Positions 36,025 through 44,970 of a stretch of 64,000 bases of DNA are shown here, in pieces. Position numbers and translations under genes: made by a program. The DNA comes from an uncultured Mucilaginibacter sp. (lineage in GTDB: Bacteria > Bacteroidota > Bacteroidia > Sphingobacteriales > Sphingobacteriaceae), in NCBI GenBank assembly GCA_903891475.1, contig CAITEP010000036.1:1-64000 (forward strand), given 5' to 3'. Positions within the stretch are counted from its first letter, which is position 1, and each line of letters opens with the position of its first letter. The notes under the pieces were generated by a model, which searched no databases, was not told the origin of the DNA, and worked only from the letters and a program-made list of their open reading frames with translations.

Positions 36025-37041
36025 TTATTTAGCACTATCAGCATATTTTTGCAAAGCGCTTTGTAATTTTTCATCATCAACAGGTGCTCCTTCGGTTAAA
36101 ACAATATGCTCTGTTTCTCCCTCATCAACACTTGTTTGTAAATAATCTTTCAATTCATCAACTGTAACATTCGAAAGTTCTTTGTGTAAAAACGAATGAT
36201 TATGTACATACTCCGGACTTGTTATTTTCATCAATAAAATTCCTCCTCCAACTACCAATGCAAAGCACGCGGCTGTCGCGTATTTAAACACCGTTGAGGT
36301 ATACATTTTACGTACTATGCCAACCTTACGAACTTGATCGGCATTTACTGTTTTATTTAATATCTGCCGGTTCAGTTCTTCAAAGTAATTTTCAGGCACT
36401 GTAAATACTTCTTCCGAAGCTTTAACCATTTCCTCTACCGCTATGCGCGCTTGAATTTGGCTTTGTAGGTTTTCAAAATAATTCTCAGGTACTACAAACC
36501 CGGCTTCCTTTTCATTTAAATGACTTTCAATATTGATCCTGCTTTGGATATTGGATGCCAATTCATCAAAATAGTTTTCAGGAACAGTAAAGCCTGTTTC
36601 TTTTTCCTCTATATGATTTTCAATATTGATCCTGCTTTGGATATTGGATGCCAACCCATCAAAATAATTTTCAGGAACGGTAAAACCGGTTTCTTTTTCC
36701 TCTATATGGCTTTCAATATTGATCCTGCTTTGAATATTGGATGCCAATTCATCAAAATAGTTTTCAGGAACAGTAAAACCGGTTTCTTTTTCCTCTACAT
36801 GGCTTTCAATATTGATCCTGCTTTGAATATTGGACGCCAACCCATCAAAATAATTTTCAGGAACGGTAAAGCCATGCAAAGGTTGGTTGCTTTTCAAAGC
36901 ATCAAAGTTTGTGTTAGCGGCAATACGCTCCCCTAGGCTATCAAAATAGCCTTCGGGCACTGTAAACGGGTTAGCCGGGCTTACCTGTCTGAGCTTTTCG
37001 TATTCGTTTAACCAATCTTTGTTTTCCATTTCACTGTCCAT
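36025..37041 (-). CDS. putative membrane anti-sigma factor with seven 31-residue repeats
   Basis: This 338-residue single-pass protein has, after a short N-terminus, seven units starting F-T/V-V-P-E-N/G-Y-F at residues 26, 58, 89, 120, 151, 182 and 213. Units 2-5 are nearly identical (FTVPENYFDxLASNIQSRIN). A membrane helix follows at about 252-270 (YATAACFALVVGGGILLM), then a C-terminal domain with DELKDYLQTSVDEGE. Position directly after an ECF sigma gene suggests it holds the sigma factor through its cytosolic repeats (inference). The VPEGYF/VPENYF motif is, from memory, usually seen once or twice in related proteins. Confidence 0.78.
   Translation of the reverse strand: MDSEMENKDWLNEYEKLRQVSPANPFTVPEGYFDSLGERIAANTNFDALKSNQPLHGFTVPENYFDGLASNIQSRINIESHVEEKETGFTVPENYFDELASNIQSRINIESHIEEKETGFTVPENYFDGLASNIQSRINIENHIEEKETGFTVPENYFDELASNIQSRINIESHLNEKEAGFVVPENYFENLQSQIQARIAVEEMVKASEEVFTVPENYFEELNRQILNKTVNADQVRKVGIVRKMYTSTVFKYATAACFALVVGGGILLMKITSPEYVHNHSFLHKELSNVTVDELKDYLQTSVDEGETEHIVLTEGAPVDDEKLQSALQKYADSAK
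36499..36870 (-). repeat. four near-identical 93-bp in-frame tandem repeats
   Basis: The marker GATCCTGCTTTG (plus strand; one base varies in some units) recurs with exact 93-bp spacing: its first base is at 36535, 36628, 36721 and 36814. Synonymous changes link units 2 with 4 (ATAATTTTCAGGAACGGTAAA type) and 3 with 5 (ATAGTTTTCAGGAACAGTAAA type). This points to duplication of a 186-bp two-unit block. Confidence 0.9.
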
Positions 37042-37091
37042 AACTCCTGTTTGATTGAAAAAAAATCAAAAGGTTTAATCCAATTTTAAAA

Positions 37092-37646
37092 TTAATCTGT
37101 AGCTAGTAAAAAAGCCTCTATTTTTTTTACCGCAAGGTGAAAAGAGGCCTTTAAAGCACCAACACTGGTACCCAAAACTTCCGACATTTCTTCGTATTTC
37201 ATATCATCATAATACTTCATATTAAATACCAAGCGCTGTTTTTCGGGGAGGGTAACCAAAGCTTCCTGCAACTTACGCTGCGCTAAATCGCCATTAAAAT
37301 ACGTCGAATCGGCCAAGGTATCGGCCAGTTCATAAACAACATCATCAAGCGAAATATTATTTTTCTGCTTCTTCTTATTTAAAAAGGTGATGCACTCGTT
37401 GGTGGCTATCCTATAAAGCCAAGTATATAATTGCGCATCGCTTCTAAAACCAGCAAGATTTTTCCAAACTTTTATAAAAACATCCTGCACCAGGTCATCG
37501 GCGTCGTCATGGTCAATCACCATGCGCCTTATATGCCAATATACTTTTTGCTGATATTTTTTCAGCAGCATATTGAATGCCTCGTTTCGGGTTCTTTCGT
37601 CCTGAAACTTGCTTAAAATTTCTTCATCTTTTACCTCGACCGACAT
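37092..37646 (-). CDS. ECF-type sigma-70 family RNA polymerase sigma factor
   Basis: This 184-residue protein has region 2, HDDADDLVQDVFIKVWKNL and LYTWLYRIATNECI, and region 4, LPEKQRLVFNMKYYDDMKYEEMSEVLGTSVGALKASFHLAVKKIE. It lacks regions 1 and 3, as expected for ECF sigma factors. It is the first gene of a three-gene operon with the repeat-bearing membrane protein and the Spy-like protein. It probably responds to an envelope signal. Confidence 0.92.
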   Translation of the reverse strand: MSVEVKDEEILSKFQDERTRNEAFNMLLKKYQQKVYWHIRRMVIDHDDADDLVQDVFIKVWKNLAGFRSDAQLYTWLYRIATNECITFLNKKKQKNNISLDDVVYELADTLADSTYFNGDLAQRKLQEALVTLPEKQRLVFNMKYYDDMKYEEMSEVLGTSVGALKASFHLAVKKIEAFLLATD

Positions 37647-37761
37647 GTATTGGTTTTTGTGTTTATTGTTCTTGTTAACCCCTTTTATTCTAAATCAATA
37701 GCATAGTTTTTTTAAAACATCACTATTCCCGTACCTTAATTATTTTATCCAAAAATAATAA

Positions 37762-38772
37762 TTAATTAAAACAACCTATAGCATATCCAACTGAAGTCGA
37801 AATATAGTCAGGAACAATCGCCTTATTAAAAAATATTGCATATCCGATGCTTTTTTTAGTATTAAATTCAATAAAAAAAGAATATCCACTTGTCATACCG
37901 TTGTGCCATAAAGTATTTTTACCCCAAATTAATCGTTGAAAAAGACTACGTCTATGCCATCCAAAGGCCATTTTTTTGTTTAAAAAAGAAGAACTAACAG
38001 AGAAAAGAGATTCTAATGGGGATTTTTTAAAAACAATAGCTTCTAAAAATTTTTTTATATCGTTCGGACAGCTTACTATTCCCCCTGCAGCTTTTAGTAC
38101 GTTCATATCCCAAAATGGCTGCTCGTTATTTTTAGTGCTATAACCTACTGCGTAGTTACTTAAATTCACTCCAGATTTATAAATAAATGTTGAGTTCATA
38201 TTTAGTGGCTCAGGAATTATGCTTAGCAATAAATTTTCGAATGCTTCTACATAAACTCTTTCTAATATATATCCAAGTATTCCGTACCCTAAATTTGAAT
38301 ATAACATCTTTCCAGGAGTGTTTTCTAATGTGCCACTTGAAATAAAATCAAGTAACATATGCTCATTGTAATTCATATATGGATTAGATTGATTATAATT
38401 TTCTTGTTTTAAGAAATTATCCGGTAACCTACCTAAACCTGAAGTATGCGTTAATAGTTCATATATTGTTATTGAGGATAAATATTTATTATTGTTTGAT
38501 TCTGATATGATATCGCCAACTGTTGAATTTAATGATATTTTATTTTCAAGAACAGCATTACAAATTAGTAAGGCAGTAAAAACTTTAGTCGCGGATCCTA
38601 TGCCAAAATTTGTATCGGAAGATATATAATTAAAAGAATCCTCTATGTTTTTATTCCCTTCATTAATAATAAAACTTCCCGTTTTTTCGTCTACCAAAAC
38701 AGCGGAAAAACCAGGAATTTTACAATCTTTTTTGTGCCTATTTAAATAAGAAGATACTTTCCTTTCATTCAT
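37762..38772 (-). CDS. beta-lactamase/PBP4-like serine hydrolase without signal peptide
   Basis: This 336-residue member of the class C beta-lactamase-like serine hydrolases has S60-x-x-K63 in GIGSATKVF, Tyr in LYSNLGYG and HNG in WHNGMTSGY. The family includes esterases, D-aminopeptidases and PBP-like enzymes. Unusually no signal peptide is seen, so it may be cytosolic. It is more AT-rich than its neighbours, hinting at recent arrival. The ATG at 38772 is preferred: it lies just after the bcp stop, whereas the upstream codon would overlap bcp. Confidence 0.8.
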   Translation of the reverse strand: MNERKVSSYLNRHKKDCKIPGFSAVLVDEKTGSFIINEGNKNIEDSFNYISSDTNFGIGSATKVFTALLICNAVLENKISLNSTVGDIISESNNNKYLSSITIYELLTHTSGLGRLPDNFLKQENYNQSNPYMNYNEHMLLDFISSGTLENTPGKMLYSNLGYGILGYILERVYVEAFENLLLSIIPEPLNMNSTFIYKSGVNLSNYAVGYSTKNNEQPFWDMNVLKAAGGIVSCPNDIKKFLEAIVFKKSPLESLFSVSSSFLNKKMAFGWHRRSLFQRLIWGKNTLWHNGMTSGYSFFIEFNTKKSIGYAIFFNKAIVPDYISTSVGYAIGCFN

Positions 38773-38773
38773 T

Positions 38774-39235
38774 TTATCCAAGCAAATCAATTATTTGTTG
38801 GGATGAATTTTTGGTATCAACCTTATCAATTACCTTTACTATAACACCTTCGGGATTTATTATAAAAGTTGTACGTGCGGTACCCATGTATTTTTTACCA
38901 TACATGCTTTTTTCAACCCAAACGCCATAGGCCTCTACAATACTTTTATCGGTATCTGCTATCAAGGCAAAGGGCAAATTGTATTTGTTTACAAACTTTT
39001 TATGCGATTTCTCGTCGTCGGTACTTACGCCAATTACTTCAAAACCTTTACCAAGCATAGCCTGATAGTTATCTCTAAAGCTACAAGCCTCGGCAGTACA
39101 GCCCGGGGTATCATCCTTTGGGTAAAAATAAAGAATTACATTTTTTCCTTTATAATCACTTAACGAAACAGTTTCGCCATTTTGGTTAGTTGCTGTAAAT
39201 GCTGGTGCTAAATCGCCTTCTTTTAAAGTTGCCAT
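38774..39235 (-). CDS. bcp: thioredoxin-dependent peroxiredoxin (BCP type)
   Basis: This 153-residue peroxidase has peroxidatic C46 in TPGCTAEACSFRD and a second Cys at C51, as in the bacterioferritin comigratory protein subgroup. It is cytosolic and uses thioredoxin. The serine hydrolase gene begins 1 bp after its stop, and the M23 peptidase gene lies 7 bp upstream on the same strand, so all may be read together. Confidence 0.94.
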   Translation of the reverse strand: MATLKEGDLAPAFTATNQNGETVSLSDYKGKNVILYFYPKDDTPGCTAEACSFRDNYQAMLGKGFEVIGVSTDDEKSHKKFVNKYNLPFALIADTDKSIVEAYGVWVEKSMYGKKYMGTARTTFIINPEGVIVKVIDKVDTKNSSQQIIDLLG

Positions 39236-39242
39236 ATCAATA

Positions 39243-40964
39243 CTATCTATAAAAATTTGCTTTAAAAACCGAACTATTGTTTTTATTATCGGTAACGGTC
39301 AATTCCAGTTGATGGTTACCTTTCGTTAAATCGTTATTAAAGGTATAACTTAAAATTCTTGTTTTAAAATCCCATTCCATTAAAACCCATTTACCGTCAA
39401 TTTTACCACTATAAGTTTTAATACCCGACAAGTTATCCCATATTTTTACAAATATACCTACCGCCTTTGATAAATTTCCATCATTTTTTATGTTGAGCGG
39501 TAAAATTGTGGGCGGAATGGTATCAACTTTTATAAAATAATCGCCAAAGGAATGTGCTGTGGCCTTCACAAAACCGTCTTGGTAAATCCCTCCGTCACAT
39601 ACCCCGGCTGAATTTACGATAACAGCCTTATCACCGTATTTACCTATTGTATGATCAGGCTTTATCCATAAATCGAAACCATCGTGTACGGGTGTATAAA
39701 AATTATGGATGCAATGCGTTACAGAATATGCACCCGGTCTTTTTGGTAAAATTCGATAATTAAAATCTAAATCATCATACAGATTACCAATAGGTATACT
39801 CACCTTGATATCAGGATTAACAAAATCGTTTTTTTGATTGTATTTGAATTTGATACCGGTTTGAGTATTTGTAATACCATGCTTTATAGCTCCACCAGCC
39901 TGTACATTAACAAGCAGGGTAGATGTATTGCCAGCAATATCTTTCACTATATATTCTACTTTATGCAACTTACTATCATCAAAGTTTATAAGCCCCCTAT
40001 TGATGGAGTTTGGATACAAGGAAATATTACTACCTGGTAATATGAAACATTTTTGCATCCAGCGATGGCTTTTCAAAAACGAAGGGTAATCAATATAAGC
40101 ATTAATGGCATGCGTCTGGTCGAAAGCAAAACGCTCAACAGCAAACGTATATACTGTTTTTTCATCCAGCTTCAGCTCGATAGAATAAATGCCATTGTGG
40201 TTTTCGCTCACATTATTCATATCGTTGGTGCTAATCCCAAAACCAACAGTGCCGTTTAAATGCAAAACGGTAGGCTTTTTTAGGGTGTACTTCCCCCCCA
40301 TTCCTTTTACTGGTAAAAACGTACGTGGGGTATTTTCGCTAAAAGGCAATCCGTTCAATTCATAAATACCAATAGCGGTTATAGCAGGTGGTTTGGTATC
40401 GGGTATAGTTAAACCAAAAAGCTGGGGGTTAATGGTTTCCTGAGTTTGTGAATCCCTTATTTCAAAATGCAAATGTGGCCCCGCCGAAGCACCCGCATTG
40501 CCCGATAAGGCAATTACATCGTCTTTACATACAGGTATTTGATTGGGTTCTAAATTCACATCTACCTCAAAGCTTTGTTGCCGGTACTGCTCGTCTTTTA
40601 CGTATTTAGCCATGGCATCGCTAAATTTTTCAATGTGTCCATAAACAGTGGTATAGCCATTTGGGTGGGTAATATAAATTGCATTGCCGAAGCCTCCAAA
40701 CTGTACCCTTAAACGTGATACATAGCCATCATTAACAGCGTGAACCGGGTAACCTTTTTGGTGATTTGTTTTAAAATCGAGTCCCGAATGGAAATGGTTG
40801 GGTCTTAACTCCCCAAATGAACCAGCTGTTGAAGGTGGCAAATCCAATGGATACCTAAAATAATTTTGTGGGTAGGTTTTAGTTTTGATGATACCTTGCG
40901 AAAACACCCTTAAAACAAAAAAGAAAATAAAAAACAAGGTAATGTTTGAAAATTTTACCCTCAT
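39243..40964 (-). CDS. M23 family metallopeptidase
   Basis: The 573-residue exported protein has a signal peptide (VLRVFSQ) and an N-terminal LytM domain. Zinc ligands are H59 and D63 in HFHSGLDFKT and the HLHFEI near residue 165. The long remainder is beta-rich (DGKWVLMEWDF, LELTVTDNKNNSS) and resembles Ig-like modules. It likely cuts peptidoglycan cross-bridges or acts in cell division and envelope remodelling. Its ATG abuts the stop of the FAH-family gene with no gap. Confidence 0.9.
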   Translation of the reverse strand: MRVKFSNITLFFIFFFVLRVFSQGIIKTKTYPQNYFRYPLDLPPSTAGSFGELRPNHFHSGLDFKTNHQKGYPVHAVNDGYVSRLRVQFGGFGNAIYITHPNGYTTVYGHIEKFSDAMAKYVKDEQYRQQSFEVDVNLEPNQIPVCKDDVIALSGNAGASAGPHLHFEIRDSQTQETINPQLFGLTIPDTKPPAITAIGIYELNGLPFSENTPRTFLPVKGMGGKYTLKKPTVLHLNGTVGFGISTNDMNNVSENHNGIYSIELKLDEKTVYTFAVERFAFDQTHAINAYIDYPSFLKSHRWMQKCFILPGSNISLYPNSINRGLINFDDSKLHKVEYIVKDIAGNTSTLLVNVQAGGAIKHGITNTQTGIKFKYNQKNDFVNPDIKVSIPIGNLYDDLDFNYRILPKRPGAYSVTHCIHNFYTPVHDGFDLWIKPDHTIGKYGDKAVIVNSAGVCDGGIYQDGFVKATAHSFGDYFIKVDTIPPTILPLNIKNDGNLSKAVGIFVKIWDNLSGIKTYSGKIDGKWVLMEWDFKTRILSYTFNNDLTKGNHQLELTVTDNKNNSSVFKANFYR

Positions 40965-41576
40965 CTATTTTATTAAAAAATCGAGTAATTTTTCGTTTTC
41001 CAAATATCCTTCTAACCTATCGCCAATATTTACTTTGGCTACACCTTTAGGGGTGCCTGTAAAAATAAGGTCGCCTTTTTTTAGGGTGATATATTTTGAT
41101 ACAAAACTGATGATATAATCAAAGCTGAACAACATCAAGGAGGTATTACCAACTTGCCTTTCAATGCCATTCACATCCAGTTTAAAGTTGATATTTTGGA
41201 GGTCGGCAAATTTATCTTTGACAACAAAATTGCTTATCGCCGCAGAATGGTCGAATGCTTTTGCTAATTCCCAAGGGAGACCCTTTTCTTTATGCCGTTG
41301 TTGAATATCACGAGCCGTGAAATCAATACCAATGGCAATTTCTTCAAAGTAGTTGGAGGCAAATTTTTCACTAATGTGTTTACCCTCTTTACTAACCTTA
41401 ATTACTATTTCAATTTCGTGGTGAATATCTTCCGAAAAATCGGGGTGATAAAAGGGCTTGTTATCTTTAAGCAAAGCCGTATCAGGCTTCATAAATATGA
41501 CCGGAACACCCGGCACCGGGTTATTCAATTCTTTAGCGTGCTCGGCATAATTACGACCGATGGCAATTATTTTCAT
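40965..41576 (-). CDS. fumarylacetoacetate hydrolase family protein
   Basis: This 203-residue enzyme of the FAH superfamily starts MKIIAIGRNYAEHAKEL. It has metal ligands in HHEIEIVI and in GIDFTARDIQ, and a GDLIFTGTPKGVAKV block typical of 2-hydroxyhepta-dienedioate isomerase/oxaloacetate decarboxylase-like members. The exact substrate is unknown. Co-directional with the M23 gene directly downstream. Confidence 0.92.
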   Translation of the reverse strand: MKIIAIGRNYAEHAKELNNPVPGVPVIFMKPDTALLKDNKPFYHPDFSEDIHHEIEIVIKVSKEGKHISEKFASNYFEEIAIGIDFTARDIQQRHKEKGLPWELAKAFDHSAAISNFVVKDKFADLQNINFKLDVNGIERQVGNTSLMLFSFDYIISFVSKYITLKKGDLIFTGTPKGVAKVNIGDRLEGYLENEKLLDFLIK

Positions 41577-41638
41577 GAAGCCGAAGTTAGGAATTTTGTA
41601 GCGATTTAGGCTTGGTGTATTTAAACTTTTACTTTAAT

Positions 41639-42088
41639 TCAGTCTTTTACCATTTCAATATGCTCAATTCCATCTTCCAAATAAATATCACCAGCTTTTT
41701 TAAAACCAAAAGAGGCATAAAAATTAAACAAGTAATATTGCGCGCCTATACGTATAGCTTGTTTGCCAAATAGTTGATAAATATTTTCAATAGCCTCCTT
41801 TACCAAAACCTTACCTACGCCCTCTTTTCTGATGGATTTGCTGGTAATAATTCTCCCAAACGATGCTTCCGAATAATACAAACCTGGAGGCAATAACCTT
41901 GAATAAGCCACCAACTTATGAGCCGAATAAAGCATTAGGTGCATTGATTGCTGGTCCTTATTATCCATATCCTGATAAACGCAGTGTTGTTCCATTACAA
42001 ATACCTCGCTCCTGAGCTGCAGAATGCTATACAACTGGTCGGGGGTTAATTCATGAAAAGGTTTTATTATTTGTTCTATTTCAATCAT
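41639..42088 (-). CDS. GNAT family N-acetyltransferase (ElaA-like)
   Basis: This 149-residue protein has ElaA-type sequence: LYSILQLRSEVFVMEQHCVYQDMD, then FGRIITSKSIRKEGVGKVLVKEA (acetyl-CoA loop RxxGxG as RKEGVG) and FYASFGFKKAGDIYLEDGIEH. Acceptor unknown; small-molecule or protein acetylation is possible. It lies upstream of the FAH gene with a 62-bp gap. Confidence 0.9.
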   Translation of the reverse strand: MIEIEQIIKPFHELTPDQLYSILQLRSEVFVMEQHCVYQDMDNKDQQSMHLMLYSAHKLVAYSRLLPPGLYYSEASFGRIITSKSIRKEGVGKVLVKEAIENIYQLFGKQAIRIGAQYYLFNFYASFGFKKAGDIYLEDGIEHIEMVKD

Positions 42089-42239
42089 ATGGATGAAGAA
42101 GGCCTAACGAGGATTGTTAAATGCAGCTTTGCCTATATTTTTAATTATTTTGACGGCAAAAATATAAATTCTAGGATATGTGATACGAGCATTGATAAGT
42201 AATAAATTAATATGAATTTAGTATCAAAACAGAGGTAAG

Positions 42240-42740
42240 TTATAAAACTGATATTCTTTTTATTACCGATTCAGTTCCGGCAATAATCCTGATAAAGTAA
42301 AAACCACGTGGAAGTTTGTTATTGAGCAAATAGGTGTAAGTTTTTTCGCCCGGCTCAACCCTTTGCGAGAAAATAGTGATGACTTCATTTCCCAAAACAT
42401 CCAAAATCTTAATACTAACTAAGGCATTTCTTGAAACTTCATATTTCAAATTAATTTGATCGGTAATTGGGTTAGGATAAACCAGTACATTGCTTAATAA
42501 TTTATCATCAGGTCTGGAAACCACAACCTTGGAAGTGGATATTAAAGAAGGTCTTATTGGAGGCATCACCAAATGTAAACTACTTTTAAAAGTATTTTTT
42601 TGAGCTTTTGGTTTAAGGAAACGCAAATAAGTTGAATCGGCTTGCGAGTGGGCAAAGCTGCTACAAAAAAACAGGTTAACAAATAACACCAAGGCGATAT
42701 AAATAATCCATGAATTTTTTTTGGTAGAAGTTGTGACCAT
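42240..42740 (-). CDS. very small secreted protein with type IX secretion sorting domain
   Basis: This 166-residue precursor has an N-terminal signal (VLFVNLFFCSSFAHSQ) followed by about 50 residues of low-complexity, basic/Ser/Pro-rich sequence. From residue 85 it has a type A C-terminal sorting domain: VYPNPITDQINLKYEV, SIKILDVLGNEV, YLLNNKLPRGFYFIRI and VIKRISVL. Almost the whole mature protein is the sorting domain, which is unusual because cargoes normally carry large passengers. It implies that the organism has a type IX system, consistent with gldA and gldFG. Confidence 0.85.
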   Translation of the reverse strand: MVTTSTKKNSWIIYIALVLFVNLFFCSSFAHSQADSTYLRFLKPKAQKNTFKSSLHLVMPPIRPSLISTSKVVVSRPDDKLLSNVLVYPNPITDQINLKYEVSRNALVSIKILDVLGNEVITIFSQRVEPGEKTYTYLLNNKLPRGFYFIRIIAGTESVIKRISVL

Positions 42741-42916
42741 TATTAATTATTGAATACAAAAATATAAATAAAGTATCCATCAATTTTATAATTCGATTTT
42801 ATTTTATTTTATTTTAACAAAAATTAACAAAAAAAAGGCTTTATTCGCTCAAGAATTTTTACCCCTAATAAAGTACACAGTTGGATTACATTAAATAAAG
42901 GATAAAATTAAAAATT

Positions 42917-44884
42917 TTGGAACTTAAAGAACCTTCATCAACAAACCACCACCATCATCTTCAAAAATTAACTTTTGCCGGCTTATTGATTAGTTTGGGC
43001 ATTATTTATGGCGATATTGGCACCTCGCCACTTTACGTATTTAAAGCAATTGTTGGTACCCGACAGATTACTGAAAGCCTTGTTTTAGGCGGCGTTTCTT
43101 GCATATTTTGGACGCTAACCCTTCAAACTACTTTAAAATATGTAGTAATTACCTTACAAGCCGATAACAAAGGTGAAGGAGGCATATTCTCGCTTTTTTC
43201 CTTGGTGCGGCGTAAAGCAAAATGGCTGATCATACCTGCGGTAATTGGTGGATGTGCTTTGCTGGCCGATGGTATTATAACCCCGCCTATTACTGTATCG
43301 GCAGCCATTGAGGGTTTACAAGCTTATTATCCAGAATTACAAACTATACCAATTGTAATTGCGATTATCATTGGATTATTCTTTATACAACAATTTGGAA
43401 CTTCGTTAGTTGGTAAGGCTTTTGGCCCCATGATGTTTATATGGTTTACCATGATGGGCGTTTTGGGACTGATTTTTATTGTACAAATGCCGATAGTTAT
43501 TAAGGCTTTAAACCCTTATTACGCTTATCATTTATTAAGTACCAGTCCCGCGGCTTTTGTAATACTAGGAGCCGTTTTTTTATGTACTACGGGTGCAGAG
43601 GCTCTTTACTCGGATTTAGGGCATTGTGGACGGAAAAACATACAAATAAGCTGGATTTATGTTAAAAGCTGTTTAATTATCAATTACTTGGGGCAAGCGG
43701 TTTGGCTTTTACAACATAATGGACAAGTAATGGATTTAAACCTGAATAACCCATTCTTCAAAATTATGCCGCAATGGTTTTTATTGTACGGAATTGGTAT
43801 CGCCACTTTAGCTGCTATCATTGCCAGTCAGGCACTTATTTCGGGTTCATTTACCTTAATTGCCGAAGCAGTACGTTTAAACTTATGGCCCAAAGTACGT
43901 ATTAACTATCCAACCATACAAAAAGGGCAATTATATGTTCCAAGCGTAAATGTGTTGTTATCTGCAGGATGCATTGGGGTTGTTTTGCTTTTCAGACATT
44001 CAGATAATATGGAGGCGGCTTATGGTTTAAGTATTACCGTTGCCATGCTCATGACCACCATTTTGGTTTCAAACTTTTTAAAACGGAAAAAAGTAAACAA
44101 ATATATTATCCTGTTATTTTTAGCGGTTTATATTTTTATCGAGTCTTCCTTCCTGGCGGGTAACCTGGTTAAATTTGTGCATGGTGGTTGGTTTACCCTA
44201 TCAATCGGGTTGTTTTTGTTTGCCATTATGTGGACTTGGTATTCAGCTAGAAGAATACGAAACCGTTATGTTAAATTTACGCCTGTTGAGGATTATTTTA
44301 CCATCATTAAAGAATTGAGCGAAGACCAATCGGTTCCGAAATATGCCTCACAGCTAGTTTATTTAACCAGTGCCAACTTCGACTCCGAAATTGAATCAAA
44401 AATTATCTATTCAATTCTACAAAAACAACCAAAACGAGCCGACGTCTATTGGCTGGTACACGTTGATGTATTGGACGAACCTTATAAAAAAGAATATGCG
44501 GTCGACTTCTTAATTCCCGGAAAATTGATACGTATTGACTTTAAGCTAGGTTTTAGGGTTGAACAGCAAATAAATTTATTGTTTAGAAAAGTAGTGGAGG
44601 ACCTTGTAAAAAATGGAGAGGTAAACATTACCAGTACCTATAATTCATTAAATAAACACAACATTGTTGGCGATTTCAGGTTTGTAGTGATTGAGAAAAT
44701 AGTATCGAGCGCAAACAACTTGAATTTTTATGAAAACTTTGTACTAAAATTCTATACGATGTTGAAAAAATTAAGTCTATCAGAAGAGCGGGGCTTTGGA
44801 CTTGATTTAAGCTTTGTAACGGTAGAAAAAGTACCACTCATGTTGGCACCAACTGAAGAAGTAGAAATTCAAAGAATTAGATAG
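42917..44884 (+). CDS. kup: low-affinity potassium transporter Kup
   Basis: This 655-residue transporter has twelve membrane helices in the first 430 residues and a cytosolic C-terminal domain. Family signatures are LGIIYGDIGTSPLYVFK, DNKGEGGIFSLF, ADGIITPPITVSAAIEG and SQALISGSFTLIAEA. It imports K+ with H+. No ATG is available before the family core: TTG at 42917 is the plausible start, with a purine-rich AAAGGATAAAA a few bases upstream and a stop codon just beyond. A strong bidirectional terminator follows. Confidence 0.93.
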   Translation: MELKEPSSTNHHHHLQKLTFAGLLISLGIIYGDIGTSPLYVFKAIVGTRQITESLVLGGVSCIFWTLTLQTTLKYVVITLQADNKGEGGIFSLFSLVRRKAKWLIIPAVIGGCALLADGIITPPITVSAAIEGLQAYYPELQTIPIVIAIIIGLFFIQQFGTSLVGKAFGPMMFIWFTMMGVLGLIFIVQMPIVIKALNPYYAYHLLSTSPAAFVILGAVFLCTTGAEALYSDLGHCGRKNIQISWIYVKSCLIINYLGQAVWLLQHNGQVMDLNLNNPFFKIMPQWFLLYGIGIATLAAIIASQALISGSFTLIAEAVRLNLWPKVRINYPTIQKGQLYVPSVNVLLSAGCIGVVLLFRHSDNMEAAYGLSITVAMLMTTILVSNFLKRKKVNKYIILLFLAVYIFIESSFLAGNLVKFVHGGWFTLSIGLFLFAIMWTWYSARRIRNRYVKFTPVEDYFTIIKELSEDQSVPKYASQLVYLTSANFDSEIESKIIYSILQKQPKRADVYWLVHVDVLDEPYKKEYAVDFLIPGKLIRIDFKLGFRVEQQINLLFRKVVEDLVKNGEVNITSTYNSLNKHNIVGDFRFVVIEKIVSSANNLNFYENFVLKFYTMLKKLSLSEERGFGLDLSFVTVEKVPLMLAPTEEVEIQRIR

Positions 44885-44910
44885 CATTAATTATAACTGT
44901 TAAAATAAAT

Positions 44911-44951
44911 AAAAAGGGGATTAAATAGCCAAACTATTTAATCCCCTTTTT
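44911..44951. terminator. bidirectional terminator between kup and permease
   Basis: A perfect 18-bp stem (44911-44928 with 44934-44951) with a 5-nt loop runs from an A-run into a T-run on both strands. It lies between convergent genes. Confidence 0.92.
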
Positions 44952-44970
44952 ATTTTTGTGGTAATATATT

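Noticed and set aside
36520..36936. Open frame opposite the repeat-bearing anti-sigma gene, with regular repeated sequence
   Set aside because: The repeats are the complement of the coding 93-bp units; the minus-strand protein has a sensible domain layout.
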